Shown here piece by piece: positions 24,078-34,099 of a stretch of DNA of 64,000 nucleotides. Under the pieces are notes generated by a model. That model was not told where the DNA came from. It made no database searches and was given only the letters and a program-made list of their open reading frames with translations. The stretch lies in NCBI RefSeq assembly GCF_042665295.1, contig NZ_JBHTCO010000005.1:124001-188000 (forward strand), read 5' to 3'. How positions within the stretch are numbered: position 1 is the first letter of the stretch; every line of letters starts with the position of its first letter. The DNA is from Scopulibacillus_A cellulosilyticus (GTDB lineage Bacteria; Bacillota; Bacilli; Bacillales; Sporolactobacillaceae). Position numbers and translations under genes: made by a program.

Positions 24078-24974
24078 ATGAAATTAGGTTTAATTGGACT
24101 AGGAAAAATGGGTATGAACCTTGGTCTTAACATGCTTGACCATGGTCATGAATTAGTAGCATTTGATATTAATCAAAACGCTGTTAAAGAAATCGCTGAA
24201 AAAGGGGCAAAAGGCGCCGGCTCATATCAAGAGCTTATAAATTCTCTTGAAACCCCCCGAGTTGTTTGGTTAATGATTCCTGCCGGCCATCTTATTGATG
24301 ATGTTATTAGTGAGATCAGTCCGCTTCTGGGCGAAGGAGATATTGTAATAGATGCAGGTAATTCGAATTATAAAGACTCCCTCCGCCGCTACAATCAATT
24401 AAAAGAAAAAGGTATTTACTTTATTGATGCTGGTACATCCGGCGGTGTGTCAGGTGCAAGAAACGGCGCTTGTTATATGATTGGCGGCGATCAAAAGGCT
24501 TTCTCACTTGTTGAACCATTATTTAAAGATACAGCTGTAGAAAATGGTTATCATTTTACAAATGAACCGGCTGGCGGTCATTACCTAAAAATGGTTCATA
24601 ATGGTATTGAATATGGAATGATGGCTTCCATTGCTGAAGGATTTGAAGTTCTTGAGAAAAGTCATTTCAATTTCGACTACGAACAAGTAGCACGCGTTTG
24701 GAATCATGGTTCCGTTATCCGCAGCTGGCTTATGGAATTAACACAAAACGCATTTTCTAAAGATCCTAAGCTCGAAAAAATTCGCGGTGTCATGAATTCA
24801 TCCGGTGAAGGAAAATGGACAGTTGAAGAAGCATTAGAACTTGAAGTCCCTACGCCGTTGATTTACTTATCACTTATGATGCGTTACCGTTCACAAGAAG
24901 ATGATACATTTACAGGTAAAGTCGTTGCCGCATTAAGAAATGAATTCGGCGGTCATGAGGTAGTAAAAAAATAA
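24078..24974 (+). CDS. 6-phosphogluconate dehydrogenase (decarboxylating), short NAD type
   Basis: 298 residues, the short YqeC-like form rather than the 470-residue dimeric form. Rossmann motif GLIGLGKMGMNLGLNM at the N terminus, DAGNSNYKDS, the substrate loop GTSGGVSGARNGACYMIGG, and catalytic KMVHNGIEYG are all present. ATG at 24078 has AAAGGAG. It faces zwf, so both dehydrogenase steps of the oxidative pentose phosphate pathway are encoded here. Confidence 0.93.
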   Translation: MKLGLIGLGKMGMNLGLNMLDHGHELVAFDINQNAVKEIAEKGAKGAGSYQELINSLETPRVVWLMIPAGHLIDDVISEISPLLGEGDIVIDAGNSNYKDSLRRYNQLKEKGIYFIDAGTSGGVSGARNGACYMIGGDQKAFSLVEPLFKDTAVENGYHFTNEPAGGHYLKMVHNGIEYGMMASIAEGFEVLEKSHFNFDYEQVARVWNHGSVIRSWLMELTQNAFSKDPKLEKIRGVMNSSGEGKWTVEEALELEVPTPLIYLSLMMRYRSQEDDTFTGKVVAALRNEFGGHEVVKK

Positions 24975-24981
24975 ATTTAAA

Positions 24982-25018
24982 AAAGAAACAGCGGTTAAAT
25001 AAAGACCGCTGTTTCTTT
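24982..25018 (+). terminator. terminator of 6-phosphogluconate dehydrogenase gene
   Basis: AAAGAAACAGCGGT and ACCGCTGTTTCTTT, 14-bp perfect stem. Confidence 0.85.
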
Positions 25019-25115
25019 CATTATTAAAAAGTTTATTTTTTGGCAATAAAAAACTATGCTGTATTCCCGCACCACCGGAAAAATAAAGCCAAAATCAGCA
25101 ATGAGTAAATAATAG

Positions 25116-25146
25116 AAAAACCCGTCATGGTGGTGACGGGTTTTTC
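25116..25146 (-). terminator. terminator of zwf
   Basis: AAAAACCCGTCA and TGACGGGTTTTT, a symmetric stem usable in both directions, immediately before the zwf stop. Confidence 0.85.
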
Positions 25147-25149
25147 TAA

Positions 25150-26631
25150 TTACTTTTCAGTCGTTTTCGTTAAAGGCCACCAATGATGACCGTCTTTAGC
25201 TAAAAGTTCATGTGCTGAGGCTGGACCCATTGTGCCTGCTTCATAGCGGTCAAGAGGTATATTTCTTTCTTTCCATGCTTCGGCAATATAGTCAACGAAT
25301 TGCCATGATAGAGCAACCTCGTCCCACCGGGTGAAGTTTGTTGAATCACCATGAATACAATCTTGAATTAAACGTTCATAAGCGCTTGAACCGTCATCGT
25401 TATTGCTGTTGCTAAAGTTCATCGTGATTGGTATAGAACCCCCGCCTGTGCTAAATTTCTTAGCATTTAATTTTAGCGATAACCCTTCATCAGGCTGTAC
25501 ATGAATAACAAGCAAGTTAGGCTGAAGGTCGTTAAAATTGTTAAAATACGGGCGCTTTGGAGCGTCTTTGAATTGAACAACAATTTCTGTTGATTTCGCT
25601 GTCATACGTTTACCTGTTCTAATATAGAACGGAACGCCGGCCCAACGGAAGTTGTCAATATGCAATTTAGCCGCAACAAAAGTATCGGTCATTGACTGCT
25701 CTTTAATATTTTCTTCCTCACGATAGCCTTTAACGACATCTCCGTTTGGCATTGTTCCGCGGGTGTATTGTCCTCTGACAACGCTGTTAGCAACAGTACT
25801 GTCCGTAAGAGGACGAATTGAGCGAAGAACTTTTACTTTTTCATCGCGAATATCTTCAGTAACAAAACGGCTTGGCGGTTCCATAGCGGTAAGGGCAACC
25901 ATTTGCAGCATATGGTTTTGAATCATATCCATCAATGCCCCGGTATGATCGTAATAGCTAGCGCGTTCACCAACACCTAAAGTTTCACTTGATGTGATTT
26001 GGATATTCGAAATATAACGGTTGTTCCAGATACCTTCAAAGATAGGATTGGCAAAACGGATTACTTGAATATTTTGGACCATTTCTTTTCCGAGGTAATG
26101 GTCAATACGATATATCTCGCTTTCTTCAAAAACTTCATGTATTGAATTATTTAATTCAGCGGCAGATTCCAAATCCCTGCCGAACGGTTTTTCGATAACA
26201 AGACGTTTCCAGCCAGTATTGGTGGTAAGTCCCGCTTGTTTAAGATTTAAAGTAACCGGTGCAAAGAATTCTGGTGCCAATGATAAATAGAACATACGGT
26301 TTCCTTGAAGATCAAATTGATCATTAAGCTGATCGGCAAGTTCTTTTAAACCATCATAGGCTTTTGTATCTTTAACATCTAAAGGATAATAATAAAATCT
26401 TTTAATAAAATCTTCTGCATCATTTTCAGGATTTGAATGATTTTTAAGCGATTCATAAACATTTTGGCGGAAAACTTCGTGGTCATAATCTCTTCTTGCA
26501 ACACCGATGACCGCAAAGTTATTTTTTTTCTTATAAAGTGAGTACAAAGCAGGATAAAGCTTTCTTCTTGCTAAATCACCTGTTGCACCAAATAAAATAA
26601 TTGTTGTTGCGTTACTGTTTACTTCTGACAT
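25150..26631 (-). CDS. zwf: glucose-6-phosphate 1-dehydrogenase
   Basis: 493 residues. First step of the oxidative pentose phosphate pathway. N-terminal dinucleotide motif IILFGATGDLARRKL; active-site signature RIDHYLGKEMVQNIQ; VIEKPFGRD. The ATG at 26631 is 8 nt from AGTGAGG and is preferred over ATG 26637. Convergent with the 6-phosphogluconate dehydrogenase gene. Confidence 0.96.
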   Translation of the reverse strand: MSEVNSNATTIILFGATGDLARRKLYPALYSLYKKKNNFAVIGVARRDYDHEVFRQNVYESLKNHSNPENDAEDFIKRFYYYPLDVKDTKAYDGLKELADQLNDQFDLQGNRMFYLSLAPEFFAPVTLNLKQAGLTTNTGWKRLVIEKPFGRDLESAAELNNSIHEVFEESEIYRIDHYLGKEMVQNIQVIRFANPIFEGIWNNRYISNIQITSSETLGVGERASYYDHTGALMDMIQNHMLQMVALTAMEPPSRFVTEDIRDEKVKVLRSIRPLTDSTVANSVVRGQYTRGTMPNGDVVKGYREEENIKEQSMTDTFVAAKLHIDNFRWAGVPFYIRTGKRMTAKSTEIVVQFKDAPKRPYFNNFNDLQPNLLVIHVQPDEGLSLKLNAKKFSTGGGSIPITMNFSNSNNDDGSSAYERLIQDCIHGDSTNFTRWDEVALSWQFVDYIAEAWKERNIPLDRYEAGTMGPASAHELLAKDGHHWWPLTKTTEK

Positions 26632-26748
26632 AACCATAGCCTCACTTCTGTTATTTATCTTACGTGCATTATTTTAACAAAATAAATTAAGAAAGTTAAA
26701 AGAGAGGTACTCAATATTTATAAAAACCTTTAAAATATCTTATATGCG

Positions 26749-26785
26749 CGTTCAAAATGATACAGTTTTTTACCCTTTTTGAACG
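26749..26785. repeat. R2-type short inverted repeat
   Basis: CGTTCAAAA and TTTTGAACG form a 9-bp inverted repeat with a 19-nt spacer upstream of the TRIC gene. It shares the GTTCAAAA core with the R2 family but is the least similar member. Confidence 0.45.
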
Positions 26786-26819
26786 TCTAAACAGGTTTAA
26801 CGATAACGGAGGTAGCATC

Positions 26820-27440
26820 ATGACTTGGGAAATTCTTAGCATCATTGGTACAATCGCTTTTGCTGCCAGTGGCGCAATTGTTGCAATGGAGGAAGATTAC
26901 GATATTTTGGGCGTAGCAGTACTTGCATTAGTGACCGCTTTTGGCGGAGGTATTATACGTAACCTTTTAATCGGAATTCCTATTCAAGAAATATGGACTC
27001 AAACCCTCCTTTTTAAATTGGCCCTTCTTACTGTTATCATTATTTTCATTATACCCAGCAGCTGGATCTTTTATTGGGAAAAACCAGGGACTTTCTTTGA
27101 TGCCATTGGGTTATCAGCCTTTGCAGTACAAGGTGCATTAGCAACAGTTGATGCTCATTATTCAATGGGAGCAGCAGTCGTTGCTGCAACATTGACAGGC
27201 TGCGGGGGAGGAATTATTCGTGATATTCTTGCCGGGAGAAAACCGCTTGTTTTTAGAACGGAAATATATGCAATTTGGGCGATGATAGCAGGTTTTATTT
27301 TAGGAATGGGATGGATGAGAGACGTTTGGGGAGAATATATATTAACAGCGTGTATTACCGTACTTCGACTGTTGTCAGTACGTTATCATTGGCATTTACC
27401 TAAAAGAAATCATACAAAGCCAAGAGATTTTTACCGCTGA
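26820..27440 (+). CDS. trimeric intracellular cation channel (TRIC/UPF0126) family membrane protein
   Basis: 206 residues, about seven hydrophobic helices in two repeats. Each repeat carries the glycine motif of the family: TAFGGGIIRNLLIG and TGCGGGIIRDILAGRKP. ATG at 26820 with GGAGG upstream; 21 upstream in-frame codons are not used. Prokaryotic TRIC proteins form monovalent cation channels; YvgT of B. subtilis is of this type. Confidence 0.9.
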   Translation: MTWEILSIIGTIAFAASGAIVAMEEDYDILGVAVLALVTAFGGGIIRNLLIGIPIQEIWTQTLLFKLALLTVIIIFIIPSSWIFYWEKPGTFFDAIGLSAFAVQGALATVDAHYSMGAAVVAATLTGCGGGIIRDILAGRKPLVFRTEIYAIWAMIAGFILGMGWMRDVWGEYILTACITVLRLLSVRYHWHLPKRNHTKPRDFYR

Positions 27441-27527
27441 TGTTTAAAGTTGGATTGCATTTCATTCCTTTACATGATAAGGTTATTTTATGTCTGTTTG
27501 GGATTCACATGGTGATGGATGTAATTT

Positions 27528-27602
27528 TTGTTATAATCAGAGCTGTAAGCTTGATTGTGAGTAAGAGGCATTTTCCGTCCATCAGCGGGGAATGCCTTAT
27601 TC
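27528..27602 (+). promoter_or_regulatory. extended -10 promoter and hairpin leader of the DEAD-box helicase gene
   Basis: TTGTTATAAT near 27528-27536 is an extended -10 element. Downstream GGCATTTTCC (27567-27576) pairs with GGGGAATGCC (27587-27596), a 10-bp stem with two G-U pairs. The loop side contains CCATCAGCGGGGAATG, similar to the R1 hairpin arm. The rest of 27441-27646 holds nothing recognisable. Confidence 0.45.
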
Positions 27603-27646
27603 TTTGACATAAACCTTGTAATTGAAAAAGGAGACTAAACTTATTA

Positions 27647-29086
27647 ATGAAATTTTCTGAGCTAACAATCAATAACACGATTCTTCAAGCAATTGAAAAA
27701 ATGGGTTTTAAAGAAATGTCGCCAATCCAGGAAAAAGCGATTCCAGTCGCTTTAAAGGGTAGCGATCTTATCGGGCAGGCCCAAACGGGTACTGGGAAAA
27801 CGGCCGCTTTTGGTGTACCGCTGACGGAATTTGCCGACCCATTAAACAAAGCTGTTCAAAGCATCATTATAACGCCTACCAGAGAGCTTGCTATTCAAGT
27901 TTCTGAGGAATTAAATAACATAGGCCGTTTCAAAAAGGTTGTGACAGTACCGGTATATGGCGGGCAAGATATCCAAAAGCAAATCAGAGCTCTTAAAAAA
28001 CGTCCAAGTATTATTTCTGCAACCCCGGGACGCCTCTTGGATCATATAAAGAGAAAGACCATTCGTTTAAATGAAGTCAGCCATGTTGTCTTAGATGAAG
28101 CGGATGAAATGCTGAATATGGGATTCATTGATGATATTCGCGCTATCTTAGAACAAACGCCGCAAGAACATCAAACGCTGTTATTCTCGGCAACAATGCC
28201 AAAACCTATAAGGCTGTTAGCAGAGCAATTTATGAAAAATCCGGAAACGGTTAAGATTCAAGCAAAAACATTAACCGTATCTCAGATCGAACAAAAGTAT
28301 TTAGTCATGAAAGAGCGTCAAAAATTCGATGTATTAACAAGAATTCTCGACATTCACGTTCCAGAGCGCGCAATTATATTTGGCCGGACAAAACGCCGGG
28401 TCGATGAACTGTCAAGCGCATTACAAAAACGCGGATACAGGGCAGAAGGGATTCATGGCGATCTTACTCAGGCAAGAAGGGATCATGTTCTAAGACGTTT
28501 TAAAAATAACAATGCCAATATTCTTGTTGCGACTGATGTCGCGGCCAGAGGGCTTGATATTAGTAATGTGACGCACGTCTATAATTTCGATTTACCGCAA
28601 GATCCTGAGAGTTATGTCCACCGCATTGGGCGAACCGGCCGTGCCGGCAAAAAAGGGCTGGCAGTAACTTTTGTTACACCAAGTGAAATACCTCACTTAA
28701 ATGAAATTGAAAAAGTAACAAAACAAAGCATGGAGGAAGTACAGCCGCCTTCATATGAAGAAGCGCTTCACGGTCAGCAAAAGGCAGCATTGCAATCCAT
28801 TATGGAAACAATGGAATCCGGGGATATTGAAAATTATAAGGGGTTAGCTAAAAACCTTTTAAATGAGAATGATTCAATTCCAGTTATCGCTGCAGCATTG
28901 AAATTAATTACAAAAGAGCCGGATACAACACCGGTTAAACTGACTGCAGAATCACCGCTGCAAGTTAAGAAAGACAGAAAAAGAAGACCGCAAAGAAATC
29001 AAAGAAATAGAGGAAAGAATGTACGCCGCAACCACCATCAGCAGCATGGATCTAAACCTTACAAAAAACGCGTGCATCAACATTAA
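27647..29086 (+). CDS. DEAD-box RNA helicase, CshA-like
   Basis: 479 residues. Q motif MSPIQEKAIP, Walker A AQTGTGKT, PTRELA, TPGRLLDH, DEADEML, SAT, and domain 2 motifs IFGRTKRRVDEL, ATDVAARGLD and HRIGRTGRAG are all present. A basic Arg/Asn/His-rich C-terminal tail from about residue 435 is the RNA-binding extension typical of CshA. Likely involved in mRNA turnover, ribosome assembly and cold adaptation. Confidence 0.95.
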   Translation: MKFSELTINNTILQAIEKMGFKEMSPIQEKAIPVALKGSDLIGQAQTGTGKTAAFGVPLTEFADPLNKAVQSIIITPTRELAIQVSEELNNIGRFKKVVTVPVYGGQDIQKQIRALKKRPSIISATPGRLLDHIKRKTIRLNEVSHVVLDEADEMLNMGFIDDIRAILEQTPQEHQTLLFSATMPKPIRLLAEQFMKNPETVKIQAKTLTVSQIEQKYLVMKERQKFDVLTRILDIHVPERAIIFGRTKRRVDELSSALQKRGYRAEGIHGDLTQARRDHVLRRFKNNNANILVATDVAARGLDISNVTHVYNFDLPQDPESYVHRIGRTGRAGKKGLAVTFVTPSEIPHLNEIEKVTKQSMEEVQPPSYEEALHGQQKAALQSIMETMESGDIENYKGLAKNLLNENDSIPVIAAALKLITKEPDTTPVKLTAESPLQVKKDRKRRPQRNQRNRGKNVRRNHHQQHGSKPYKKRVHQH

Positions 29087-29120
29087 GAGTGATCGCCTTA
29101 AAGGCGATCGCTCTTTTTTT
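29087..29120 (+). terminator. terminator of DEAD-box helicase gene
   Basis: GAGTGATCGCCTT and AAGGCGATCGCTC stem followed by seven T. Confidence 0.88.
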
Positions 29121-29197
29121 ATAAAAAGTAATCAAAATGGTTGAAATTATCGGAAATATCGCATAAAATATTGAAAAGGGCAAAGGGGGCCTGCAAA

Positions 29198-29419
29198 ATG
29201 AATAACGACTATCAACAAAAAGTAAAGTCATTGGCCATGTTAAGAGAAAAACAACCGAAAATGTCACTTGCTGAATTGTATGCCCAGATGATTTTAGATG
29301 AATGCCTGATTAATCGAAGAATTGATCAATTGCGAAAGCTTATTGATCAAAGCTTGGATCAAGGTGATAAAGAGTTATTTATAAAATTAAGTAAAGAATA
29401 TAAAAATTTATGCCGTTAA
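29198..29419 (+). CDS. IDEAL-domain protein
   Basis: 73 residues from the ATG at 29198 with an AAAGGGGG site; upstream in-frame codons excluded. The C-terminal half (AQMILDECLINRRIDQLRKLIDQSLDQGD) matches the IDEAL domain, a short two-helix module in Bacillales proteins often linked to YpiB-type or competence adaptor-like factors. Function unknown. Confidence 0.8.
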   Translation: MNNDYQQKVKSLAMLREKQPKMSLAELYAQMILDECLINRRIDQLRKLIDQSLDQGDKELFIKLSKEYKNLCR

Positions 29420-29444
29420 GAACTTTTGCTTAAGCTAAAATAGT

Positions 29445-29470
29445 AAAGCCTTCGCAAGTGCGAAGGCTTT
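29445..29470. terminator. bidirectional terminator between IDEAL and dynA genes
   Basis: AAAGCCTTCG and CGAAGGCTTT perfect stem between convergent genes. Confidence 0.85.
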
Positions 29471-29472
29471 CA

Positions 29473-32400
29473 TTATATTTGTGCTTGCTGAAGAACTTTT
29501 TGTAACTTTTCATCAACTGAAATGAATTTATCAGGTTCGATATCACGGTTATCGATCATTTGACATTGGTATGAGACCGTTTCTTCCCATTCTTCAAGAC
29601 ATTCATTTTTTATATTCGTTAATAAATCGTTAAATAAATCAAGATAATATAACGATGTCTCAGCTTGATTAGTTTTTAACAAATTATTTATCGGTTCTTC
29701 CAGCTGCTGCTGAAGATTTTCCTTCATTTGTTCCTTTCCGGTTTTTTCAAAGAAATGTTTTCGGTTTTTAAAAAACTTAAAGACACTTTGCAGAGGTTCC
29801 TGATCGCATTGATTTAGATGTTCGGTAATTTCCGGTGTTTCTAATTCCGGATCAATGTTAATATTTTTTTCAAATAAAGTCCCGTATTCAGAAACAGAAT
29901 GATTAATATCACTGATAAAAGCTTTAAGCTGCTTTTTAATCAATGTTTCAATTCTTACAAAGGTAGCCCGGAGCTCTTGGTCGATGTCATAAGAAAGAAA
30001 ATTAATACATTCATTTAATCCTTCAGTTAATACTGTTTTAGGAGATTTGCCGTTATCAGTAAATGATGCCGGGTTAAAAAAGACATTAAATTCATCAAGA
30101 TAGCGTTGCAAGACGCGTTTTTTAACATAGAAGAACCATTCATCAATATTTTGTTTTAAAAGGGATACCGGTCCATCAAAAGACCTTGACTCAATAGCTT
30201 GTTTGGCATTTGCAAATGATTGCCGCAGCTGCTTTTTCTTATCTTCTTTTGCCGAGTCATCAAGTTGTATGTTCTCAATAATCTTCTCGATGTCGTTTTT
30301 CGCCTTTTGGATGTCATAAACACCGATTTGAATCGTATGATTAAGGAGCTCATTAACAGAGAAGACTGACCAATCCTTCATAAATTGTTCCATACCTGAT
30401 TGTATATATAATGCTTGGTCTCTATTGTCTGTTTTTTGACTGGATAATGCCATCTTGCTTGATATACCGTAAAGCCTTGGATTTCGAATGCCAAAGGCCG
30501 TTAAATGATCATTAACATATTTAATAACCGTTGTTTTTTCCTGTTCAGACTGTGCTAAATCAATGGCATTTACAATAAAGAACATTTTATCCAAATCAAA
30601 ATTATCCTTTACGCGGCCAAGTTGAATGAGAAATTCCTTATCAGCCCGTGAAAAGGCGTGATTGTAATAGGTGACAAACAGTATGGCATCGGCATTTCTA
30701 ATATATTGAAAAGCAACATTTGTATGTCTGGCATTGATTGAATCAGCTCCCGGCGTATCGACAAGAACCACACCTTGCCGGGTAAATGGACAATCATAAT
30801 AAATTGAAACCGATTCGATATAGCATGATTTTTCTTCGTTGGCAATGACTTCATGAGCTTCAGAGAGATCTAAAAATAACGTTTCTCCAAGCTGCTTGTT
30901 AAAATGTTTTTCACCATTTATAACAGCTTTTAAGAAGGTGTAATGAAGTTTTTCTTTTGGTTTTAAGCCGTGGCTTTTAATATTTGTTATTTGTTCGTTA
31001 AGCTCTTCCAGCCGTTCTATTTTTTTCCCAAAGGCGGATAACGAATAATTAATATCATCAATTAACATCGGCTCCGTCTTAATGTTGACCTCAACGGTGC
31101 GATGCGGATGCTCAATTGTCGCCGGTTTAATCTTATTAATGACTGCTGTTGTCGGGTTTGGGGAAACCGGCAGGACATCTTCTCCTAAAAGGGCGTTTGC
31201 AAATGATGTTTTACCCGCACTAAAAGCCCCAAATAAAGCAATTGTAAAGGCATTTTTCTCAATTCTGCCGGCGCGTTCCTTTAACTGTGAAACGGTCCTT
31301 TTAAAACTGTCCAAAGAGGCTAAGGCAGCGGATGCATCATGCAATAATGTTGACCACCGCTTCCGGTAGGCATCAGTATCAAAAAAGTTAACATTGTCTT
31401 GATTATCATCCTTATTTTTAACAATATTTATTTGATCCGTTTCTTTTTTTAGTTTGATAGAAGTTTCTTTAACGGGCTGATCAGCAGTCTTAAAATGTAT
31501 ATTTTGAAATTCACGTGCCATCATTTCACGTGCTTGGCTCACAAGCTTTTCGTTGAAGGATGTTCCTCTTAAAACATTGCTAATTTCAATTGTTTTTTCT
31601 TTGAAATTCTCCTGTTCACGATATGCTGCAAGCATTCGCCCGTATTTATCAACCATTTGCTCAAGGTTGCTTTTAGCTTCTTGTGCTTCATCTTGAAAAT
31701 TTCTATGCACTTTCACAGAAATACTATCTAATTTCTGAAAGGCTATTCTTTTCATTGCCTTTTTGGCTTGATCAGAGACATCATCCGCATAATGTAAAAT
31801 AAATTGGCCGGATGTATTGGCACCGTTTCTAACAGGATCGGTTAATACATCTTTTGTTAGATCAATAGATAATTGATAGATCTCTCCGAACTCCGATTCA
31901 TCAAAGCGGGGGATGCTTTTACAAGCTTTTATAAATACATCTCTGGCTGCCCATTCCATTGTTTGTACGTTTTTAGCGAAATTTTCATAAAGAGCTTCAA
32001 GCCGTTCGTTTTGTATCTTAACACGCTTTTTCTGGCTGTTAAACAAACCGGCTTTGAAATCTTTCTGGCAGGATTCTATATAATCTTTTGCCTTTTCTCT
32101 TGTTTCATACGGCATTAGAATCGCTGAATTTATTGCCTTTGATAGAGATTGCTTTGTTGATTCAATCCATTCTGCTTCCCGGTCAGTAAAGGCTTTATAC
32201 CTTTTTTCCGCTTCTTGTTTCTCTTCTTTAATATTCTCGAGTACCGACTTCGTTGGCATTTCATCAATTGCCAATTCATCGAGTTGTTCATCCAATGTAT
32301 CTTTTAAATAATTTTGATGCTCTTGAACAAGATAATCCAATGTGGCATATAGACTTTCTTTGCTCGCTTCTCTGTCCCCGTTCAGAAGGTCATTGATTTT

Positions 32401-33168
32401 TGTTAAAAATGGTTCTATTTGATTGTTGGGATTTGTCTTATCAAAAAGAGAAATATAATAAATGCCGGCAGGGGAAAGATCCCAGTCGGACAGGGCATCC
32501 TCAACACGTTCTTGAAATCGGCTGAAAGGCAGCTCTTCATCACGGTGCTTATCAATTTGACTGACGACCAAATAAAAAGGCTTACCGATTTTCTTTATTT
32601 GCTCGAGAAACTGAAAATTAACGGTTGATTGAACATGGTTGTAATCGCTGACAAAAATAACGACATCAGCGAGGTGCAGTGCGCTTTCGGTGGATTCCTG
32701 GTGCGCTTCAACCGTTGAATCAACGCCCGGTGTATCGTATAATTCGACCGTTTCCGGAAGGTGATTGCCGACCTGGATGTCAATTTTTTTTACTTTTTCA
32801 CTGTCTCTGCAGTAGTCTTGAATCTCATCCATGTCATAAGGATAAGAGAATTTAATAACCCCTCCATCGGCAGTATAAATGTTAACTGAAGGTTCACCGC
32901 TCATTAATCTGACAAGGTTGCCGCTTGTTGGAATTGGGCTTGCGGGAAGAATGCTTTCTTCAATAATATAATTTAACAGACTCGATTTTCCGGCTGAAAA
33001 ATGACCGCAAAAACTGATAGAGAACCTGTTTTTTTCAGCTTTTTTATATAAATCGAGAAACTTGCCCGCATTTATCCCGTCTCCATTTGTTTTTGCTTGA
33101 GCGTATAAAAGGGCAAGCTTCGATTGAATTAATGAATTTTCTTTTAGAAGTTGCACGGCTGGTTCCAC
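29473..33168 (-). CDS. dynA: bacterial dynamin-like protein with two GTPase heads
   Basis: 1231 residues. Internal duplication: first GTPase head with P-loop GHFSAGKSS at residues 55-63, DTPGVDS and SQIDKHRD; second head with GAFSAGKTS at about 645-655, DTPGADS and VNAIDLA. Each head is followed by long helical stalk regions rich in coiled-coil heptads. This tandem architecture is that of DynA (YpbR), which tethers and fuses membranes in trans and protects them from pore formers and phage. Peripheral membrane protein without a signal peptide. Confidence 0.95.
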   Translation of the reverse strand: MEPAVQLLKENSLIQSKLALLYAQAKTNGDGINAGKFLDLYKKAEKNRFSISFCGHFSAGKSSLLNYIIEESILPASPIPTSGNLVRLMSGEPSVNIYTADGGVIKFSYPYDMDEIQDYCRDSEKVKKIDIQVGNHLPETVELYDTPGVDSTVEAHQESTESALHLADVVIFVSDYNHVQSTVNFQFLEQIKKIGKPFYLVVSQIDKHRDEELPFSRFQERVEDALSDWDLSPAGIYYISLFDKTNPNNQIEPFLTKINDLLNGDREASKESLYATLDYLVQEHQNYLKDTLDEQLDELAIDEMPTKSVLENIKEEKQEAEKRYKAFTDREAEWIESTKQSLSKAINSAILMPYETREKAKDYIESCQKDFKAGLFNSQKKRVKIQNERLEALYENFAKNVQTMEWAARDVFIKACKSIPRFDESEFGEIYQLSIDLTKDVLTDPVRNGANTSGQFILHYADDVSDQAKKAMKRIAFQKLDSISVKVHRNFQDEAQEAKSNLEQMVDKYGRMLAAYREQENFKEKTIEISNVLRGTSFNEKLVSQAREMMAREFQNIHFKTADQPVKETSIKLKKETDQINIVKNKDDNQDNVNFFDTDAYRKRWSTLLHDASAALASLDSFKRTVSQLKERAGRIEKNAFTIALFGAFSAGKTSFANALLGEDVLPVSPNPTTAVINKIKPATIEHPHRTVEVNIKTEPMLIDDINYSLSAFGKKIERLEELNEQITNIKSHGLKPKEKLHYTFLKAVINGEKHFNKQLGETLFLDLSEAHEVIANEEKSCYIESVSIYYDCPFTRQGVVLVDTPGADSINARHTNVAFQYIRNADAILFVTYYNHAFSRADKEFLIQLGRVKDNFDLDKMFFIVNAIDLAQSEQEKTTVIKYVNDHLTAFGIRNPRLYGISSKMALSSQKTDNRDQALYIQSGMEQFMKDWSVFSVNELLNHTIQIGVYDIQKAKNDIEKIIENIQLDDSAKEDKKKQLRQSFANAKQAIESRSFDGPVSLLKQNIDEWFFYVKKRVLQRYLDEFNVFFNPASFTDNGKSPKTVLTEGLNECINFLSYDIDQELRATFVRIETLIKKQLKAFISDINHSVSEYGTLFEKNINIDPELETPEITEHLNQCDQEPLQSVFKFFKNRKHFFEKTGKEQMKENLQQQLEEPINNLLKTNQAETSLYYLDLFNDLLTNIKNECLEEWEETVSYQCQMIDNRDIEPDKFISVDEKLQKVLQQAQI

Positions 33169-33190
33169 CTTACTTTATAGTATTGTTTTC

Positions 33191-34099
33191 TCAATAGGAT
33201 GACGTTTTATGAGATTTTTTATGTTTTTTAGGCCGCCATTCACTAAGTCCCATACCTAATAATATTAAAAGACAGCCGATTGCGCCAGTGTAGCTCATAT
33301 ATTCATGTTCCCAAACAGCGGAAGTAATAGCAGCAAATACCGGCTCCATAATAAAAATCAAGCCGACATGGGATGGCGTTGTGAATTTTTGCAAGGCTGT
33401 CTGCAGTAAAAACGCCATAGATGTTGCAAAAAAAGCAGTAAACAGACAAGAAAAAAGAACGTCGGGACGGCCTAACGCATGAAAATTAAATATTTTCTCC
33501 GGTCCATTAATAAAAGTGCCTGATATAAAACTGAGTATTGAAACAGTCAGTAATTGAACGATTGTTAATAACAGCGTTGAATACTGATTGGTTACTTTAG
33601 CTGTAAAAATAATATGAAGTCCAAATGCTGCTGCGCAAATAAAAACAAGACCATCTCCGGCATTTAATTTTAAAGGTCCCGTCATTGTCAGTAAATACAA
33701 CCCGATCGCAGCCAAGCAAGCACCGCTGGCAACAGAAGCTGCCGGCTTAATTTTAAGTATAAAATATGAAAACAGCGGAACGAGTATCACGCTTAAACCG
33801 GTAATAAAAGCCGCTTTTGAAGAAGTTGTATAAAGCAATCCAACGGTTTGGAAAGTATAGCCTACAAATAAAAAGACACCTAATAAGGCACCTGATAAAA
33901 CCAAAGGTATTGAAAATTTAGCATCTTTTTTAAAGATGACAACCCATAGAATTAAAAAAATTGCTCCAAATAAAAAACGCCAGGCATTATAGGCTAACGG
34001 AACTAAAGTTGAAATGGCGTTTTGTACCACAATAAAAGTCGATCCCCAAATAAATGCGACAAACAGCAATCCGCCATCAGCGGCAAAAGACTTTTTCAT
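33191..34099 (-). CDS. EamA family (DMT) transporter
   Basis: 302 residues, ten predicted helices in two EamA repeats (first begins LLFVAFIWGSTFIVVQNA, second near GDGLVFICAAAFGLHIIFTAKV). Basic C-terminal tail. Metabolite exporter; substrate not deducible. Its start overlaps the stop of the RNase H-like gene by 4 nt, so they are translationally coupled. Confidence 0.88.
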   Translation of the reverse strand: MKKSFAADGGLLFVAFIWGSTFIVVQNAISTLVPLAYNAWRFLFGAIFLILWVVIFKKDAKFSIPLVLSGALLGVFLFVGYTFQTVGLLYTTSSKAAFITGLSVILVPLFSYFILKIKPAASVASGACLAAIGLYLLTMTGPLKLNAGDGLVFICAAAFGLHIIFTAKVTNQYSTLLLTIVQLLTVSILSFISGTFINGPEKIFNFHALGRPDVLFSCLFTAFFATSMAFLLQTALQKFTTPSHVGLIFIMEPVFAAITSAVWEHEYMSYTGAIGCLLILLGMGLSEWRPKKHKKSHKTSSY

